Translations under genes and position numbers: made by a program
Shown: positions 7,006 through 13,767 of the stretch, piece after piece
Layout of the letters: each line of letters opens with the position of its first letter
How positions within the stretch are numbered: the first letter of the stretch is position 1
The notes under the pieces: generated by a model
Seen by the model: only the letters and a program-made list of their open reading frames with translations
Database searches by the model: none
What the model was told of the DNA's origin: nothing
From: Oscillospiraceae bacterium
Lineage (GTDB): Bacteria > Bacillota > Clostridia > Oscillospirales > Acutalibacteraceae
DNA: 45,732 nt
Assembly (NCBI GenBank): GCA_009779995.1
Contig: WRDW01000013.1
Span: 1 to 45,732, forward strand
Reading direction: 5' to 3'

Positions 7006-7042
7006 AAGGTGTCAACCCACCCGCAGCTTGCGCTGCACTTAT

Positions 7043-7071
7043 AGTATATGCGATATTTCTCGTTTTGTCAA
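7043..7071 (-). promoter_or_regulatory. Strong SigA-type promoter of the repeat RNA/nuclease locus
   Basis: Minus strand TTGACA (7071-7066), 17-bp spacer, TATACT (7048-7043). It points into the two 52-bp repeats. No ORF lies between it and the repeats, so its first product is the repeat RNA. A small hairpin (GCAGC-GCAA-GCTGC) lies just after the expected start. Confidence 0.8.
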
Positions 7072-7140
7072 GCACTTTTTTGTCTCCTCTCCTCTGCCAT
7101 AGCGACGCTTTCCGGGAATCTGTCCGCTACCCGACGCATT

Positions 7141-7174
7141 TTAAAAAAGTGACGCATTTGCGTCACTTTTTTAA
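7141..7174. terminator. Perfect palindrome, bidirectional terminator-like
   Basis: 34-bp perfect palindrome (16-bp arms, 2-bp loop) TTAAAAAAGTGACGCA / TGCGTCACTTTTTTAA. With T6 on both sides it can stop transcription from either direction and insulates the toxin-antitoxin-like locus from the plus-strand genes. Confidence 0.7.
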
Positions 7175-7183
7175 ATACTGAGC

Positions 7184-7213
7184 TTGCAAAAGGCAGCCCG
7201 TGTGCGGTATACT
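7184..7213 (+). promoter_or_regulatory. Promoter of the 7266 small-protein operon
   Basis: TTGCAA (7184-7189), 18-bp spacer, TATACT (7208-7213), ~50 bp upstream of the ATG. Confidence 0.65.
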
Positions 7214-7265
7214 GCCCTTGAAAACGAGACTGGCTCGTTTATCTTGATTCAGGGAGGTCTTCACC

Positions 7266-7526
7266 ATGAAACGCGCACTGGCAATATTCCTGGCGGCGCT
7301 CATGCTCCTGGGCGTATTCGCGATCTGCGCCGGCGCGGCCGGCGAGCCGGCGCTGCCGCCTGCCCCGTCCGGCCTGGCGCAGCAGATCATGAACTGGCTG
7401 CTCTACCTGCCGAACCTGATTGCCCCCGGCTGGGCCGACGAGGCCGCCGAATACCTGGTCTTCTTCAGCGGCGTAGTTCCGCCGCCCTTCAACTGGCTGA
7501 TCATCTGGTTCCTGCGGGCTCTGTAG
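7266..7526 (+). CDS. Small secreted or membrane protein (86 aa)
   Basis: Signal peptide MKRALAIFLAALMLLGVFAI with an A-G-A-A cleavage region, then an amphipathic/hydrophobic body (QQIMNWLLYLPNLI) and a C-terminal hydrophobic segment (FNWLIIWFLRAL). The ribosome site AGGGAGG is strong and a promoter is present. It is followed 41 bp later by another small hydrophobic ORF with its own ribosome site, so the two are probably co-transcribed. No family recognised. The tryptophan-rich hydrophobic tail recalls the tail of the 43766-44260 protein in this window. Confidence 0.6.
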   Translation: MKRALAIFLAALMLLGVFAICAGAAGEPALPPAPSGLAQQIMNWLLYLPNLIAPGWADEAAEYLVFFSGVVPPPFNWLIIWFLRAL

Positions 7527-7567
7527 CGGCGCGGACCGCCAACTTCAACGAAAGGAGATTTCGAATC

Positions 7568-7687
7568 ATGTTGTCCTTCCTCCCCATCGTCGGGCCGGTT
7601 TTCTGGCTCCTGAAGGTCATCTTCGGCGCGCTGTCCCTCGTGCCCATCGTCGGGCCGTTCTTCGCCCTGCTCGCGCTGGTGCTGTGA
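7568..7687 (+). CDS. Small hydrophobic protein (39 aa) with internal repeat
   Basis: Two copies of a PIVGP(V/F)F motif, SFLPIVGPVFWLLKVIF and SLVPIVGPFFALLALVL, forming one or two membrane helices. AAAGGAG lies 11 nt before the ATG. Likely co-transcribed with the preceding small protein. Function unknown; a bacteriocin-like or small membrane peptide is possible. Confidence 0.5.
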   Translation: MLSFLPIVGPVFWLLKVIFGALSLVPIVGPFFALLALVL

Positions 7688-7697
7688 GCAGGCGCTA

Positions 7698-7750
7698 ATA
7701 CTATTCCCGCTCTGATAGAGCGCACTGCTCTTTTAGAACGGGAATAGTAT
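7698..7750 (+). terminator. Long stem-loop after the small-protein operon
   Basis: Perfect 12-bp inverted repeat ATACTATTCCCG / CGGGAATAGTAT enclosing 29 nt that contain a second hairpin (GCTCT-gat-AGAGC). Position suggests a 3' end structure for the 7266-7687 operon, but there is no T-tract after it. Confidence 0.4.
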
Positions 7751-7782
7751 AAGTATCAATCATGGCTTTCGTAGAGAGCAAA

Positions 7783-7832
7783 ACCCAAGCCCCCCCTCTT
7801 TAGGGAGGGGGGCGGCCCGTTAGGGCCGGGGG
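7783..7832. repeat. Intergenic GC-rich palindromes
   Basis: CCCCCCTCTTTAGGGAGGGGGG followed by GGCCCG-ttA-GGGCC. The same CTCTTTAGAG-type core occurs at 16850-16870, 16976-17000 and 17410-17435, so this is a dispersed family. Confidence 0.6.
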
Positions 7833-7835
7833 CCC

Positions 7836-9305
7836 CTACACAAACTCCCGCTTCACCTTTGGGTTCAGCTGCTCTATGGCCTCCTCCCGGGTGATTTTCC
7901 CGGCGTTGCAGTCGCTCATCGCCTGCACGTCCCGGTTGGACAGCCGGTAGAAATACAGGAACACCGTGCTGAGGATGAATCCGATGACGGGGATGAGCGC
8001 ATAAGTGACCCACAGCCCCTGTATGGCCTGGGGCGTCTGCAGCGGCCCCTGCAGGGCATCCAGGGCGACGAGCTCCTCGAAGTTCTCCGCCACGACCTCC
8101 TTCCATCCGTACAGGCCTAAGACGAACATGCCCAGCGCCGTGGATACCGAGCCGGTGAGCTTGGCCGAGAAGGTCTGCAGCGAGAAGGTGATGCCGCGCG
8201 CGTCAATGCCCGTTTTGAACTTGCCGTATTCCGCGCAGTCGGGCGTGAACATGAACACCAAAAACGCGCGTATCCCGATGGGGATGCCCCGCAGCATGTT
8301 GAGCCCGACGAAAAGATATATGTTTGAGTAACCCACCATGTAAATCAGCAGGCCCAGCGCCGCGGCGGCCGCGCTGCACCAGAAGAACAGCTTGTTTTTA
8401 TCCACCAGCTTGAGCAGGCGCGGCGCGAAGAGGGCCAGGATGGCCACGGGGAGATAGGTGAGCACCAGGAGGATGACGCTGAACATCTCGTTGCCGAAGA
8501 GGTAGTAGGAGACGAACAGGTTCATGATCTCGCCGGTGCCCAGGCAGTGGCACACCAGGTAGGAGCCGAAGAATATGAACAGATACTTGTTGGAGACCAG
8601 GTAACGGGCCATCTCGCGCAGGCCGAACTCCTGCGCCTGGTCGGTGGCGCTGTAGTTGCGCTCCTTCCCGCGCAGGCAGATGGGAAGCATGGCGGCCAGC
8701 GCCATCACGGAGAAGATGCCGCCCACGGAGGAGAAGCTCATACCCACCTCGCGGCTGACCAGGTAGGCCCCCAGCAGCGCCGGGAAGCCCGACCCGAGCG
8801 CCGAATAGATGCTCGAGTGGGACATGATCGTGTTGCGCTCGTGCAGGCTGCTGGTCATGGTGGTCACCATGCCGTAGATGGGCGCGTCGCACAGGGTATA
8901 GAAGGATTCCCACAGCACGTAGGCCGCGGCGAACCAGAAGAGCTTGGCGTTCTCGCCGATGGAGCCCGGCACGGCGTACATGATGAAGGTGAATAGGGGG
9001 ATAAAAACAACCGAGACGCGCACCCAGGGCAGGAATTTCACCTGCTTCTTGAACTTGATCTTGTCCATCAGGCCGCCGAACAGCACGTCGTTCACCGCGT
9101 CCCACACCTTGACGATCAGCATGATCGCCGCGCTCTTCATCGGCGGGATGCCGCACATGAGCATGTAGGTGACCATGAAGGTCGTCACGAAGGTGTAGAT
9201 GATATTCTGCCCGAACATGTAGAAGCCGTAGTCCCGCCGCTCGCCCCTGGTGGTCATCCACTCCTCCGGCTGGGGTTTTCGCAGCTTCTCTTGCAATTTT
9301 GTCAT
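7836..9305 (-). CDS. GPH-type (glycoside-pentoside-hexuronide) cation symporter, MFS
   Basis: 489-residue transporter with about twelve membrane segments. Family features: the GQNIIYTFVTTFMVTYML first helix, KVWDAVNDVLFGGLMDKIKF (the conserved W-D-x-x-N/D-x-x-x-G loop after TM2), and ERNTIMSHSSIYSALGSG. It probably imports a sugar or glycoside with Na+ or H+; the substrate cannot be read. The ATG at 9305 is fixed by GGAGGAG 9 nt upstream and a promoter just before; the frame continues upstream only as repeat sequence. Monocistronic, with no sugar-catabolism gene beside it. Confidence 0.88.
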   Translation of the reverse strand: MTKLQEKLRKPQPEEWMTTRGERRDYGFYMFGQNIIYTFVTTFMVTYMLMCGIPPMKSAAIMLIVKVWDAVNDVLFGGLMDKIKFKKQVKFLPWVRVSVVFIPLFTFIMYAVPGSIGENAKLFWFAAAYVLWESFYTLCDAPIYGMVTTMTSSLHERNTIMSHSSIYSALGSGFPALLGAYLVSREVGMSFSSVGGIFSVMALAAMLPICLRGKERNYSATDQAQEFGLREMARYLVSNKYLFIFFGSYLVCHCLGTGEIMNLFVSYYLFGNEMFSVILLVLTYLPVAILALFAPRLLKLVDKNKLFFWCSAAAAALGLLIYMVGYSNIYLFVGLNMLRGIPIGIRAFLVFMFTPDCAEYGKFKTGIDARGITFSLQTFSAKLTGSVSTALGMFVLGLYGWKEVVAENFEELVALDALQGPLQTPQAIQGLWVTYALIPVIGFILSTVFLYFYRLSNRDVQAMSDCNAGKITREEAIEQLNPKVKREFV

Positions 9306-9347
9306 GAAAATCACTCCTCCCGTTGTGTCGTGCCGTTTCACAATCAC

Positions 9348-9376
9348 ACTATAGCACAGATCGGTGCGCTTAGCAA
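9348..9376 (-). promoter_or_regulatory. Promoter of the symporter gene
   Basis: Minus strand TTGCTA (9376-9371), 17-bp spacer, TATAGT (9353-9348), about 45 bp before the ATG. Confidence 0.6.
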
Positions 9377-9436
9377 GTGTTTTCCGCCTGGCGGGGGGGG
9401 TTTTTTGCCGGACGCCCCCAGTGTCGGCGCGCCATT

Positions 9437-9563
9437 CCCCCTCGCGTGGACCCCCCCCGGCGCTAACGGCTCCAGCGGAGCCGCGCGCCTCCCCCCTCGC
9501 CTGCGAGGGGGGAGGTTCAGCGTCCCACAGGGACGTTGAATCGGGGGTGGCCACGCGAGGGGG
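9437..9563. repeat. Composite palindromic element
   Basis: Outer inverted repeat CCCCCTCGCGTGG (9437-9449) / CCACGCGAGGGGG (9551-9563) enclosing three smaller hairpins: CGGCTCC-agc-GGAGCCG, CCTCCCCCCTC-N6-GAGGGGGGAGG, and CGTCCC-aca-GGGACG. It fills most of the gap between the symporter and the Asp23 gene. No ORF; MITE- or BIME-like. Confidence 0.65.
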
Positions 9564-9607
9564 TGGCCGGCCGCTTTACGCCCTCCCAAAAAAAATAAAA
9601 AAAGGCA

Positions 9608-9636
9608 TTGAGATTTCCCCCTCCGCGTGGTATAAT
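9608..9636 (+). promoter_or_regulatory. Promoter of the Asp23-nusB operon
   Basis: TTGAGA (9608-9613), 17-bp spacer, TATAAT (9631-9636), 32 bp before the Asp23 ATG. Confidence 0.7.
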
Positions 9637-9668
9637 GCATATGTATGGAGCCATCGAAAGGAGCCGCC

Positions 9669-10106
9669 ATGGAGCAGCGCAGCCCGAAGGACGTGAAACA
9701 GGACGGCGGCATCGTGATCTCCGAGGAGGTGCTCGCCTCCATCGCCGCCACCGCCGCGCGGGGGGTGGAGGGCGTGGCAAGCCTCGTTCCCCGCGCGCCG
9801 CGGATTGTACCCCGCGCGCCGCGGATTATCCCCCGCGCGCCGCGGATTATCCCCAGCGCGCCGCGGACTGTGCCGCGCCCGTCCGGCCTGGCGCGGCTGC
9901 TGCGCAGGCAGGGGGACCTGCGCTATGTCCGGCTCACGCAGGGCGGCGGCGAGCTCACCCTGGAGCTGACGCTGCTTGTGCGCACCGGCGTGAACATAGC
10001 GGCCCTGGCCTGCGACGTGCAGCGCGCGGTGAAGGCCGCCCTGCAGGACATGACCGGCAAAACCGTGGCCCGCGTGAATTTGAAGATCGCGGGCTCGGAA
10101 AACTAA
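9669..10106 (+). CDS. Asp23/YloU (Gls24) family protein with a tandem-repeat insert
   Basis: 145 residues. It begins with the family pattern GGIVISEEVLASIAATAARGVEGVA and ends with the typical NIAALACDVQRAVKAALQDM and TGKTVARVNLKI. Residues ~40-70 hold four copies of a PRAPR(I/T)(V/I) heptapeptide encoded by 21-bp DNA repeats; this insert is not a family feature. AAAGGAG precedes the ATG at 9669. In Firmicutes this gene (yqhY-like) commonly precedes nusB, as here; its role is linked to cell envelope or lipid homeostasis. Confidence 0.88.
   Translation: MEQRSPKDVKQDGGIVISEEVLASIAATAARGVEGVASLVPRAPRIVPRAPRIIPRAPRIIPSAPRTVPRPSGLARLLRRQGDLRYVRLTQGGGELTLELTLLVRTGVNIAALACDVQRAVKAALQDMTGKTVARVNLKIAGSEN
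9786..9878 (+). repeat. In-frame 21-bp tandem repeat (about four copies)
   Basis: Repeats built on CCCCGCGCGCCGCGGATT, three nearly identical copies plus a diverged fourth, encoding the PRAPRII units of the Asp23 protein. Copy number could vary between strains. Confidence 0.85.
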
Positions 10107-10206
10107 TGCTGAATGCTGAATGCTGAATGCTTAATGCTTAATGAATTGATGCAGAGCGACTGCGCGATATGACAATTCAGCATTAAGCATTAAGAATTAA
10201 GCATTG
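10105..10206. repeat. Heptamer-built inverted repeat
   Basis: Left arm: five units of ATGCT(G/T)A plus ATGAATT. Right arm (10172-10206): the complement, AATTCAGCATTAAGCATT and further units. It can form a ~25-bp hairpin between the Asp23 stop codon and nusB. The same unit family occurs at 36333-36426 and 40383-40482. Confidence 0.8.
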
Positions 10207-10214
10207 GAGGAAGT

Positions 10215-10643
10215 ATGCCAGACCCTCGCCGCGCCTCCCGCGAAAAAGCCTTCGCCCTGCTCTTCGAGCTCTCCTTCCAGCCGGGCGAGAGCATCGCGTC
10301 CCTACTCGAGCACGCCGTCGAGGGGGGCTGTCCGCCCGCAGCGGACAATGACGCCCCGGCGGACAGCCTCGCCCTGCGTTTAGCTGAAACAGCCGCCGCC
10401 CACCTGGAAGGGCTCGACGAGATCATCGCGGGGCGTCTAAAGGGCTGGAAGCTGAATAGAATATCCAGGGTATCCCACGCGCTGCTGCGCCTGGCCGTGT
10501 GCGAGATGCTCTGGTTCGACGGCATCCCCGTGGGCGCGAGCATCAACGAGGCCGTGGAGCTGGCGAAAATTTACGGCGACGCCGACGCGCCGAAATTCAT
10601 CAACGGGGTGCTGGGGAGTATCGCGCGGGAAATGGATGGGTAG
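10215..10643 (+). CDS. nusB: Transcription antitermination factor NusB
   Basis: 142 residues, all-helical NusB fold: REKAFALLFELSFQPGES at the N-terminus, LKGWKLNRISRVSHALLRLA and the conserved INEAVELAKIYGDADAPKFI, then NGVLGSIAREM at the C-terminus. NusB acts with NusE (S10) at boxA in rRNA antitermination. GGAGG precedes the ATG. The stop codon lies at the edge of a GGGGACGG-type repeat. Confidence 0.95.
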   Translation: MPDPRRASREKAFALLFELSFQPGESIASLLEHAVEGGCPPAADNDAPADSLALRLAETAAAHLEGLDEIIAGRLKGWKLNRISRVSHALLRLAVCEMLWFDGIPVGASINEAVELAKIYGDADAPKFINGVLGSIAREMDG

Positions 10644-10737
10644 GGGACGGCGTCCCCGACGTCCCCGGTCCACAAAATACGGCGCTTGGATAAATTGAGG
10701 GTTATGCTTGGGGCGTCGGGGACGCCGCCCCCTACAA
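10639..10737. repeat. MITE-like inverted repeat, GTAGGGG family
   Basis: Ends GTAGGGGACGGCGTCCCCGA / TCGGGGACGCCGCCCCCTAC, ~28-bp arms around a ~40-bp AT-richer loop. A related element lies at 40973-41091. No ORF inside. Confidence 0.7.
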
Positions 10738-10759
10738 TTGAAGCGAGAAAAGGTGAACC

Positions 10760-11701
10760 ATGCTGACACTCGGCATCGATACCAGCAACTACACCACCAG
10801 CGCGGCCTTCTGCGACGGCGGGCGCGTTTTGCATGAGCGGCGGCCCCTGCCCGTCAAGCCCGGCGCGCTGGGCCTGCGGCAGAGCGACGCGCTGTTCCAT
10901 CATACGCTCCAGCTTCCGGCGCTCCTGGAGGCGCTTTTTTCGCAGCTGAAACCGAACCAAAGCCTTTCGGCCATAGGCGTGAGCGACAAGCCCCGCAGCG
11001 TGGAGAGCTCCTACATGCCCTGCTTCCTGCCGGGCGTATGCGTCGCGCAGAGCCTCGCCGCCGCGCTTGGAATCCCCCTGTTCAAATTCAGCCACCAGCA
11101 GGGACACCTGGCCGCCGCGCTGATCTCCGCCGGGCGCGCGGAGCTGCTCGAGGGCGGGTTCATCGCCTTTCATGTGTCCGGCGGCACGACAGAATGTTTA
11201 CATGTCAAACCCGGCCTGGAGGCCGAAATTCTCGGCGGCTCGGGGGACCTCAAGGCGGGCCAGCTGGTGGACCGCGTGGGCGTACTGCTCGGCTACCCCT
11301 TCCCCGCCGGCCCCGCCATGGACGCCCTGGCAATGGAGGGGCAGATCATCAAGGGCATCAAGCCCTCGGTCAACGGCATGACGTGCAGCTTCTCCGGCCT
11401 GGAAAACAAGCTCGGGCAGATGTATTCGCGCGGGGTGAGCAAGAACGACGTCGCGCTCTACTGCCTGGTTTCAATTGCAGTCAACCTGGAGGCCCTGGCC
11501 CAGGGCGCGCTGGCGCGCTGCGGCGAATTGCCCCTGCTCTTCACCGGCGGGGTGTGCTGCAGCCAGGTGATCCGCCGCCTGCTCGGCGGGCGCTTCCCCG
11601 AGGCCCTTTTCGCCGACCCCGAATTCTCGGGCGACAACGCCGCGGGCGTGGCCATGCTGGCGGGGGTGGGCATGGGGATGGAGGTCAGTGTCAAATCATG
11701 A
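10760..11701 (+). CDS. TsaD/Kae1-family paralogue (ASKHA ATPase fold)
   Basis: 313 residues. It shows the Kae1/TsaD pattern: LGIDTSNYTTSAAFCDGG at the N-terminus, VGVS-type segment (IGVSDKPRSVESSYMPCFLPG), metal-ligand region HQQGH, nucleotide-binding FHVSGGTTECL, and LLFTGGVCCS. It is distinctly diverged from true TsaD, which makes the t6A37 tRNA modification; Clostridia often carry such a paralogue between nusB and xseA. The conserved neighbourhood supports the call, but its biochemical role is not established from sequence. Confidence 0.8.
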   Translation: MLTLGIDTSNYTTSAAFCDGGRVLHERRPLPVKPGALGLRQSDALFHHTLQLPALLEALFSQLKPNQSLSAIGVSDKPRSVESSYMPCFLPGVCVAQSLAAALGIPLFKFSHQQGHLAAALISAGRAELLEGGFIAFHVSGGTTECLHVKPGLEAEILGGSGDLKAGQLVDRVGVLLGYPFPAGPAMDALAMEGQIIKGIKPSVNGMTCSFSGLENKLGQMYSRGVSKNDVALYCLVSIAVNLEALAQGALARCGELPLLFTGGVCCSQVIRRLLGGRFPEALFADPEFSGDNAAGVAMLAGVGMGMEVSVKS

Positions 11702-11715
11702 AAGGAATCCCTCCC

Positions 11716-12153
11716 ATGGACATAACCCTCCCCACTCCATCCGGCGGCAAATTCAGCCTGGTCGCCCGGGCCGTGATACTGCGCGAAGGCCGCATCCTCA
11801 TGGTGAAGGAGTTGCTGGGGCGGTACTACTACCCCGTGGGCGGCCGCGTGCAATTCGGCGAAACCGCCGCGCAGGCCGCCGAGCGCGAAGCTTTTGAGGA
11901 GACCGGCGCGGCCTTTGAGGCACAGCGCCTGCTGTTTGTGCACGAGAATTTTTTTGATCAGTACCACGAGATGAGCCTTGTCTATCTCATGAAGCCCGGC
12001 GACGCCCCGGTGCGCGAACTGACCGACGAGGGCGAGGCCCTGGAATGGCTGCCGGTGGACCGTCTGGGCGAATACAAAATATTTCCCGAATTTTTCCCGG
12101 CGCAGCTGCCGAACCTCTCTATGGAAGTCAAACACTTCGTCACAGAGGAATAA
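11716..12153 (+). CDS. NUDIX hydrolase
   Basis: 145 residues with a full Nudix box (G-x5-E-x7-RE-x-x-EE-x-G: GRVQFGETAAQAAEREAFEE, TGA) after ARAVILREGRILMVKEL. It hydrolyses a nucleoside diphosphate linked to some moiety; substrate unknown. Two starts are possible: an ATG at 11698 overlapping the preceding stop, and the ATG at 11716 with AAAGGAA 9 nt before it; I prefer 11716. It is tightly packed between the TsaD paralogue and xseA, so probably part of that operon. Confidence 0.88.
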   Translation: MDITLPTPSGGKFSLVARAVILREGRILMVKELLGRYYYPVGGRVQFGETAAQAAEREAFEETGAAFEAQRLLFVHENFFDQYHEMSLVYLMKPGDAPVRELTDEGEALEWLPVDRLGEYKIFPEFFPAQLPNLSMEVKHFVTEE

Positions 12154-12154
12154 C

Positions 12155-13351
12155 ATGCTAACCTCCCAGCCCCTCACCGTCACCCAGCTCAACAAATATG
12201 TCAAATTCCTCCTTGAGGAAGCCGACGCCCTGCGGGGCCTCTGCGTCGCGGGGGAGATTTCTAATTTCAAGAACCACTACAGCGGGCACTGGTATTTTAC
12301 ATTGAAGGACGCCGGGGCGGCTGTGCCTGCCGTGATGTTCCGGGAGTCCAACCGAAGGCTCGGCTTTATCCCCCAAGATGGAATGCACGTGATTATTCGC
12401 GGCAGGGCTTCATTGTATGAGAGAGACGGAAAGTTCCAGCTCTATGCCGACGACATGCAGCCCGACGGCCTGGGCGCGCTCTACCTCGCCTACGAGCAGC
12501 TCAAGGAGCGCCTTGCCGCCGAGGGCCTGTTCGACCCCGCGCGCAAGCGTCCCCTGCCCTTCTTCCCGGCCCGCGTGGGCGTGATCACTTCGGGCACAGG
12601 GGCCGCTGTGCAGGATATTTTGAAGATACTCGCCCGGCGCTGCCCCGCCAGCGAGGCGGTGCTCTGCCCGGTGGCGGTGCAGGGCGCGGGCGCGGCGGCG
12701 CAGATCGCCAGTGCCATCGCCCTGTTCAACGAGCAGCAAGCCGCCGACGTGCTGATCGTAGGCCGGGGCGGCGGCTCCCTGGAAGACCTGTGGGCCTTCA
12801 ACGAGGAGATTACCGTCCGGGCCGTGGCGGCCTCGCGTATCCCGGTGATCTCCGCCGTGGGCCACGAGACCGACGTCACCATCTGCGATTTCGCCGCCGA
12901 CCTGCGCGCACCGACGCCCTCGGCGGCGGCAGAACTTGCCGTGCCGGACCTGGCCGATCTCCTGGGCGGGCTGTACTCCCTGCGCTCCCGCATAGAGCAG
13001 TCCATGCTGCACGACATGCAGTCGCGCCGGTTCGCGCTGGAAAACCTGCTCTCCCGGCGCGTCCTGCGCCGCCCGGAGGAGCTGGCCTGGGCCTCGCGCC
13101 TGCGCCTGGACTACGCCTCCCAGCGCCTGCGCGACGCCATGAAGGCCCGCCTCATCGCCGAAGACGCCCGCCTCTCCCGCGCCGCCGCCCGGCTGGATGC
13201 CATGAGCCCCCTGGCCGTGCTGGCCCGCGGCTACGCCATCGCCATGAAGGGCGGGCATCCCGTGACCTCCGCCCGCGAGCTCGACCCCGGCGACAAGCTG
13301 CGCCTCACCCTGGGGGAGGGCGAATGCCATGTGATCGTGTGGGAGGCCTAA
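12155..13351 (+). CDS. xseA: Exodeoxyribonuclease VII large subunit
   Basis: 398 residues. N-terminal OB-fold (LTVTQLNKYVKFLLEEADAL; GEISNFKNHYSGHWYFTLKD) and the catalytic core with GVITSGTGAAVQDILKILAR, VGRGGGSLEDLWAFNEE and ISAVGHETDVTICDFAADLR. With XseB it degrades single-stranded DNA to oligonucleotides. It starts 1 bp after the NUDIX stop. Normally xseB follows directly; here a 416-bp insertion with a nuclease remnant and an RNA gene lies between them. Confidence 0.96.
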   Translation: MLTSQPLTVTQLNKYVKFLLEEADALRGLCVAGEISNFKNHYSGHWYFTLKDAGAAVPAVMFRESNRRLGFIPQDGMHVIIRGRASLYERDGKFQLYADDMQPDGLGALYLAYEQLKERLAAEGLFDPARKRPLPFFPARVGVITSGTGAAVQDILKILARRCPASEAVLCPVAVQGAGAAAQIASAIALFNEQQAADVLIVGRGGGSLEDLWAFNEEITVRAVAASRIPVISAVGHETDVTICDFAADLRAPTPSAAAELAVPDLADLLGGLYSLRSRIEQSMLHDMQSRRFALENLLSRRVLRRPEELAWASRLRLDYASQRLRDAMKARLIAEDARLSRAAARLDAMSPLAVLARGYAIAMKGGHPVTSARELDPGDKLRLTLGEGECHVIVWEA

Positions 13352-13352
13352 T

Positions 13353-13516
13353 GTGCAGTTAGTAGGACGGATTGATTTGGACAGATTTCGCACGTTTTTC
13401 CCAGATATAACTGCTGCTGAGGTGATAATCACCGATGAACGCAATTGTGGGATATTGGCGATGTAAAGTGGTGCCAATACGAGCGAACAAAGAAAATCCT
13501 TGACAAACGCGCATAA
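13353..13516 (+). pseudogene. Remnant of a PBECR/RelE-like nuclease gene
   Basis: From the GTG at 13353 the frame reads MQLVGRIDLDRFRTFF, then PDITAAEVIITDERN, before stopping at 13464. This aligns with the N-terminus of the intact nuclease at 27073 (VGRIDLSVMR...DEVVLTEAQ). From ~13467 to 13516 another frame reads ERTKKILDKRA and stop, matching that protein's C-terminus (RRNKKRLYKRA). About 75-80 residues between are missing, so the gene has an internal deletion. The retained 3' end coincides with the promoter of the adjacent RNA, which may explain its survival. Confidence 0.75.
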
Positions 13517-13528
13517 TTCGGCTATAAT
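13500..13528 (+). promoter_or_regulatory. Promoter of structured RNA copy 1
   Basis: TTGACA (13500-13505), 17-bp spacer, TATAAT (13523-13528). Spacer and flanks match the promoter of RNA copy 2 at 27440 (shared AACGCGCATAATT). Confidence 0.85.
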
Positions 13529-13534
13529 AAAGCT

Positions 13535-13701
13535 ACGATAAGGTATGGGCGGTTGAGGTGGTAATTTTCGCGGCGACCACACGCCGATGGTATGACAGGG
13601 GCTTCGGCCCTGAGAGATGCAGGAGCGGCCGCGCCTGCCAACCGCCCGCCTTCCGCCCGCCTTTTCGATTATTTATGCACCCCCCATCGGGTGCTTTTTT
13701 T
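13535..13701 (+). ncRNA. Structured RNA, copy 1 of the nuclease-linked module
   Basis: The core runs 13547-13647 (101 nt). P1 GGGCGGTTG/CAACCGCCC closes it. P2 is GTGGT/ACCAC (13558-13580), P3 AGGG-GCTTCGG-CCCT, and P4 GCAGG/CCTGC (13619-13638), which abuts P1. Conserved linkers ACACGCCGATGGTA and GAGAGATGC are shared with copy 2 at 27486-27586. A terminator follows. I cannot name an Rfam family; hallmarks of SRP RNA, tmRNA, tRNA and the common riboswitches are absent. Its own promoter and terminator indicate a free-standing RNA. Confidence 0.8.
13677..13701 (+). terminator. Terminator of RNA copy 1
   Basis: GCACCC (13677-13682), 6-nt loop, GGGTGC (13689-13694), then T7. It would also stop readthrough from xseA, so xseB needs its own promoter. 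Confidence 0.85.
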
Positions 13702-13706
13702 ATCCC

Positions 13707-13735
13707 TTGATTTTTGAATAAACCCATGGTATAAT
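13707..13735 (+). promoter_or_regulatory. Promoter of xseB-ispA
   Basis: TTGATT (13707-13712), 17-bp spacer, TATAAT (13730-13735), just after the RNA terminator and 32 bp before the xseB ATG. Confidence 0.75.
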
Positions 13736-13767
13736 ATTCATATCGAATGAAAAGAGGGCCGCAGCAA

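Larger units (their letters stand above)
6848..7036 (-). ncRNA. Tandem-repeat RNA, putative type III antitoxin
   Basis: Expected transcript from the promoter at 7071-7043 to the hairpin at 6848. It contains two 52-nt direct repeats (7005-6954 and 6953-6902), 48/52 identical, each starting with A5; a third A5 (6901-6897) closes the array. Within each repeat CCGA/TCGG and TGGCTG/CAGCCA-type stems can form, and the four differences between repeats keep pairing (CCCGAA with TTCGGG versus TCCGA with TCGGG; G-C versus G.U in the second stem). In known ToxI RNAs the toxin cuts at A-rich junctions between structured units. Function here is inferred. Confidence 0.65.

Noticed and set aside
13547-13647. 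tRNA, SRP RNA, tmRNA, 6S RNA or common riboswitch as identity of the structured RNA
   Set aside because: No anticodon arm or CCA acceptor, no GGAA/GCAG SRP loop, no tag ORF, no match to riboswitch core motifs that I know. The RNA has its own promoter and terminator and in copy 2 no downstream gene on the same strand.
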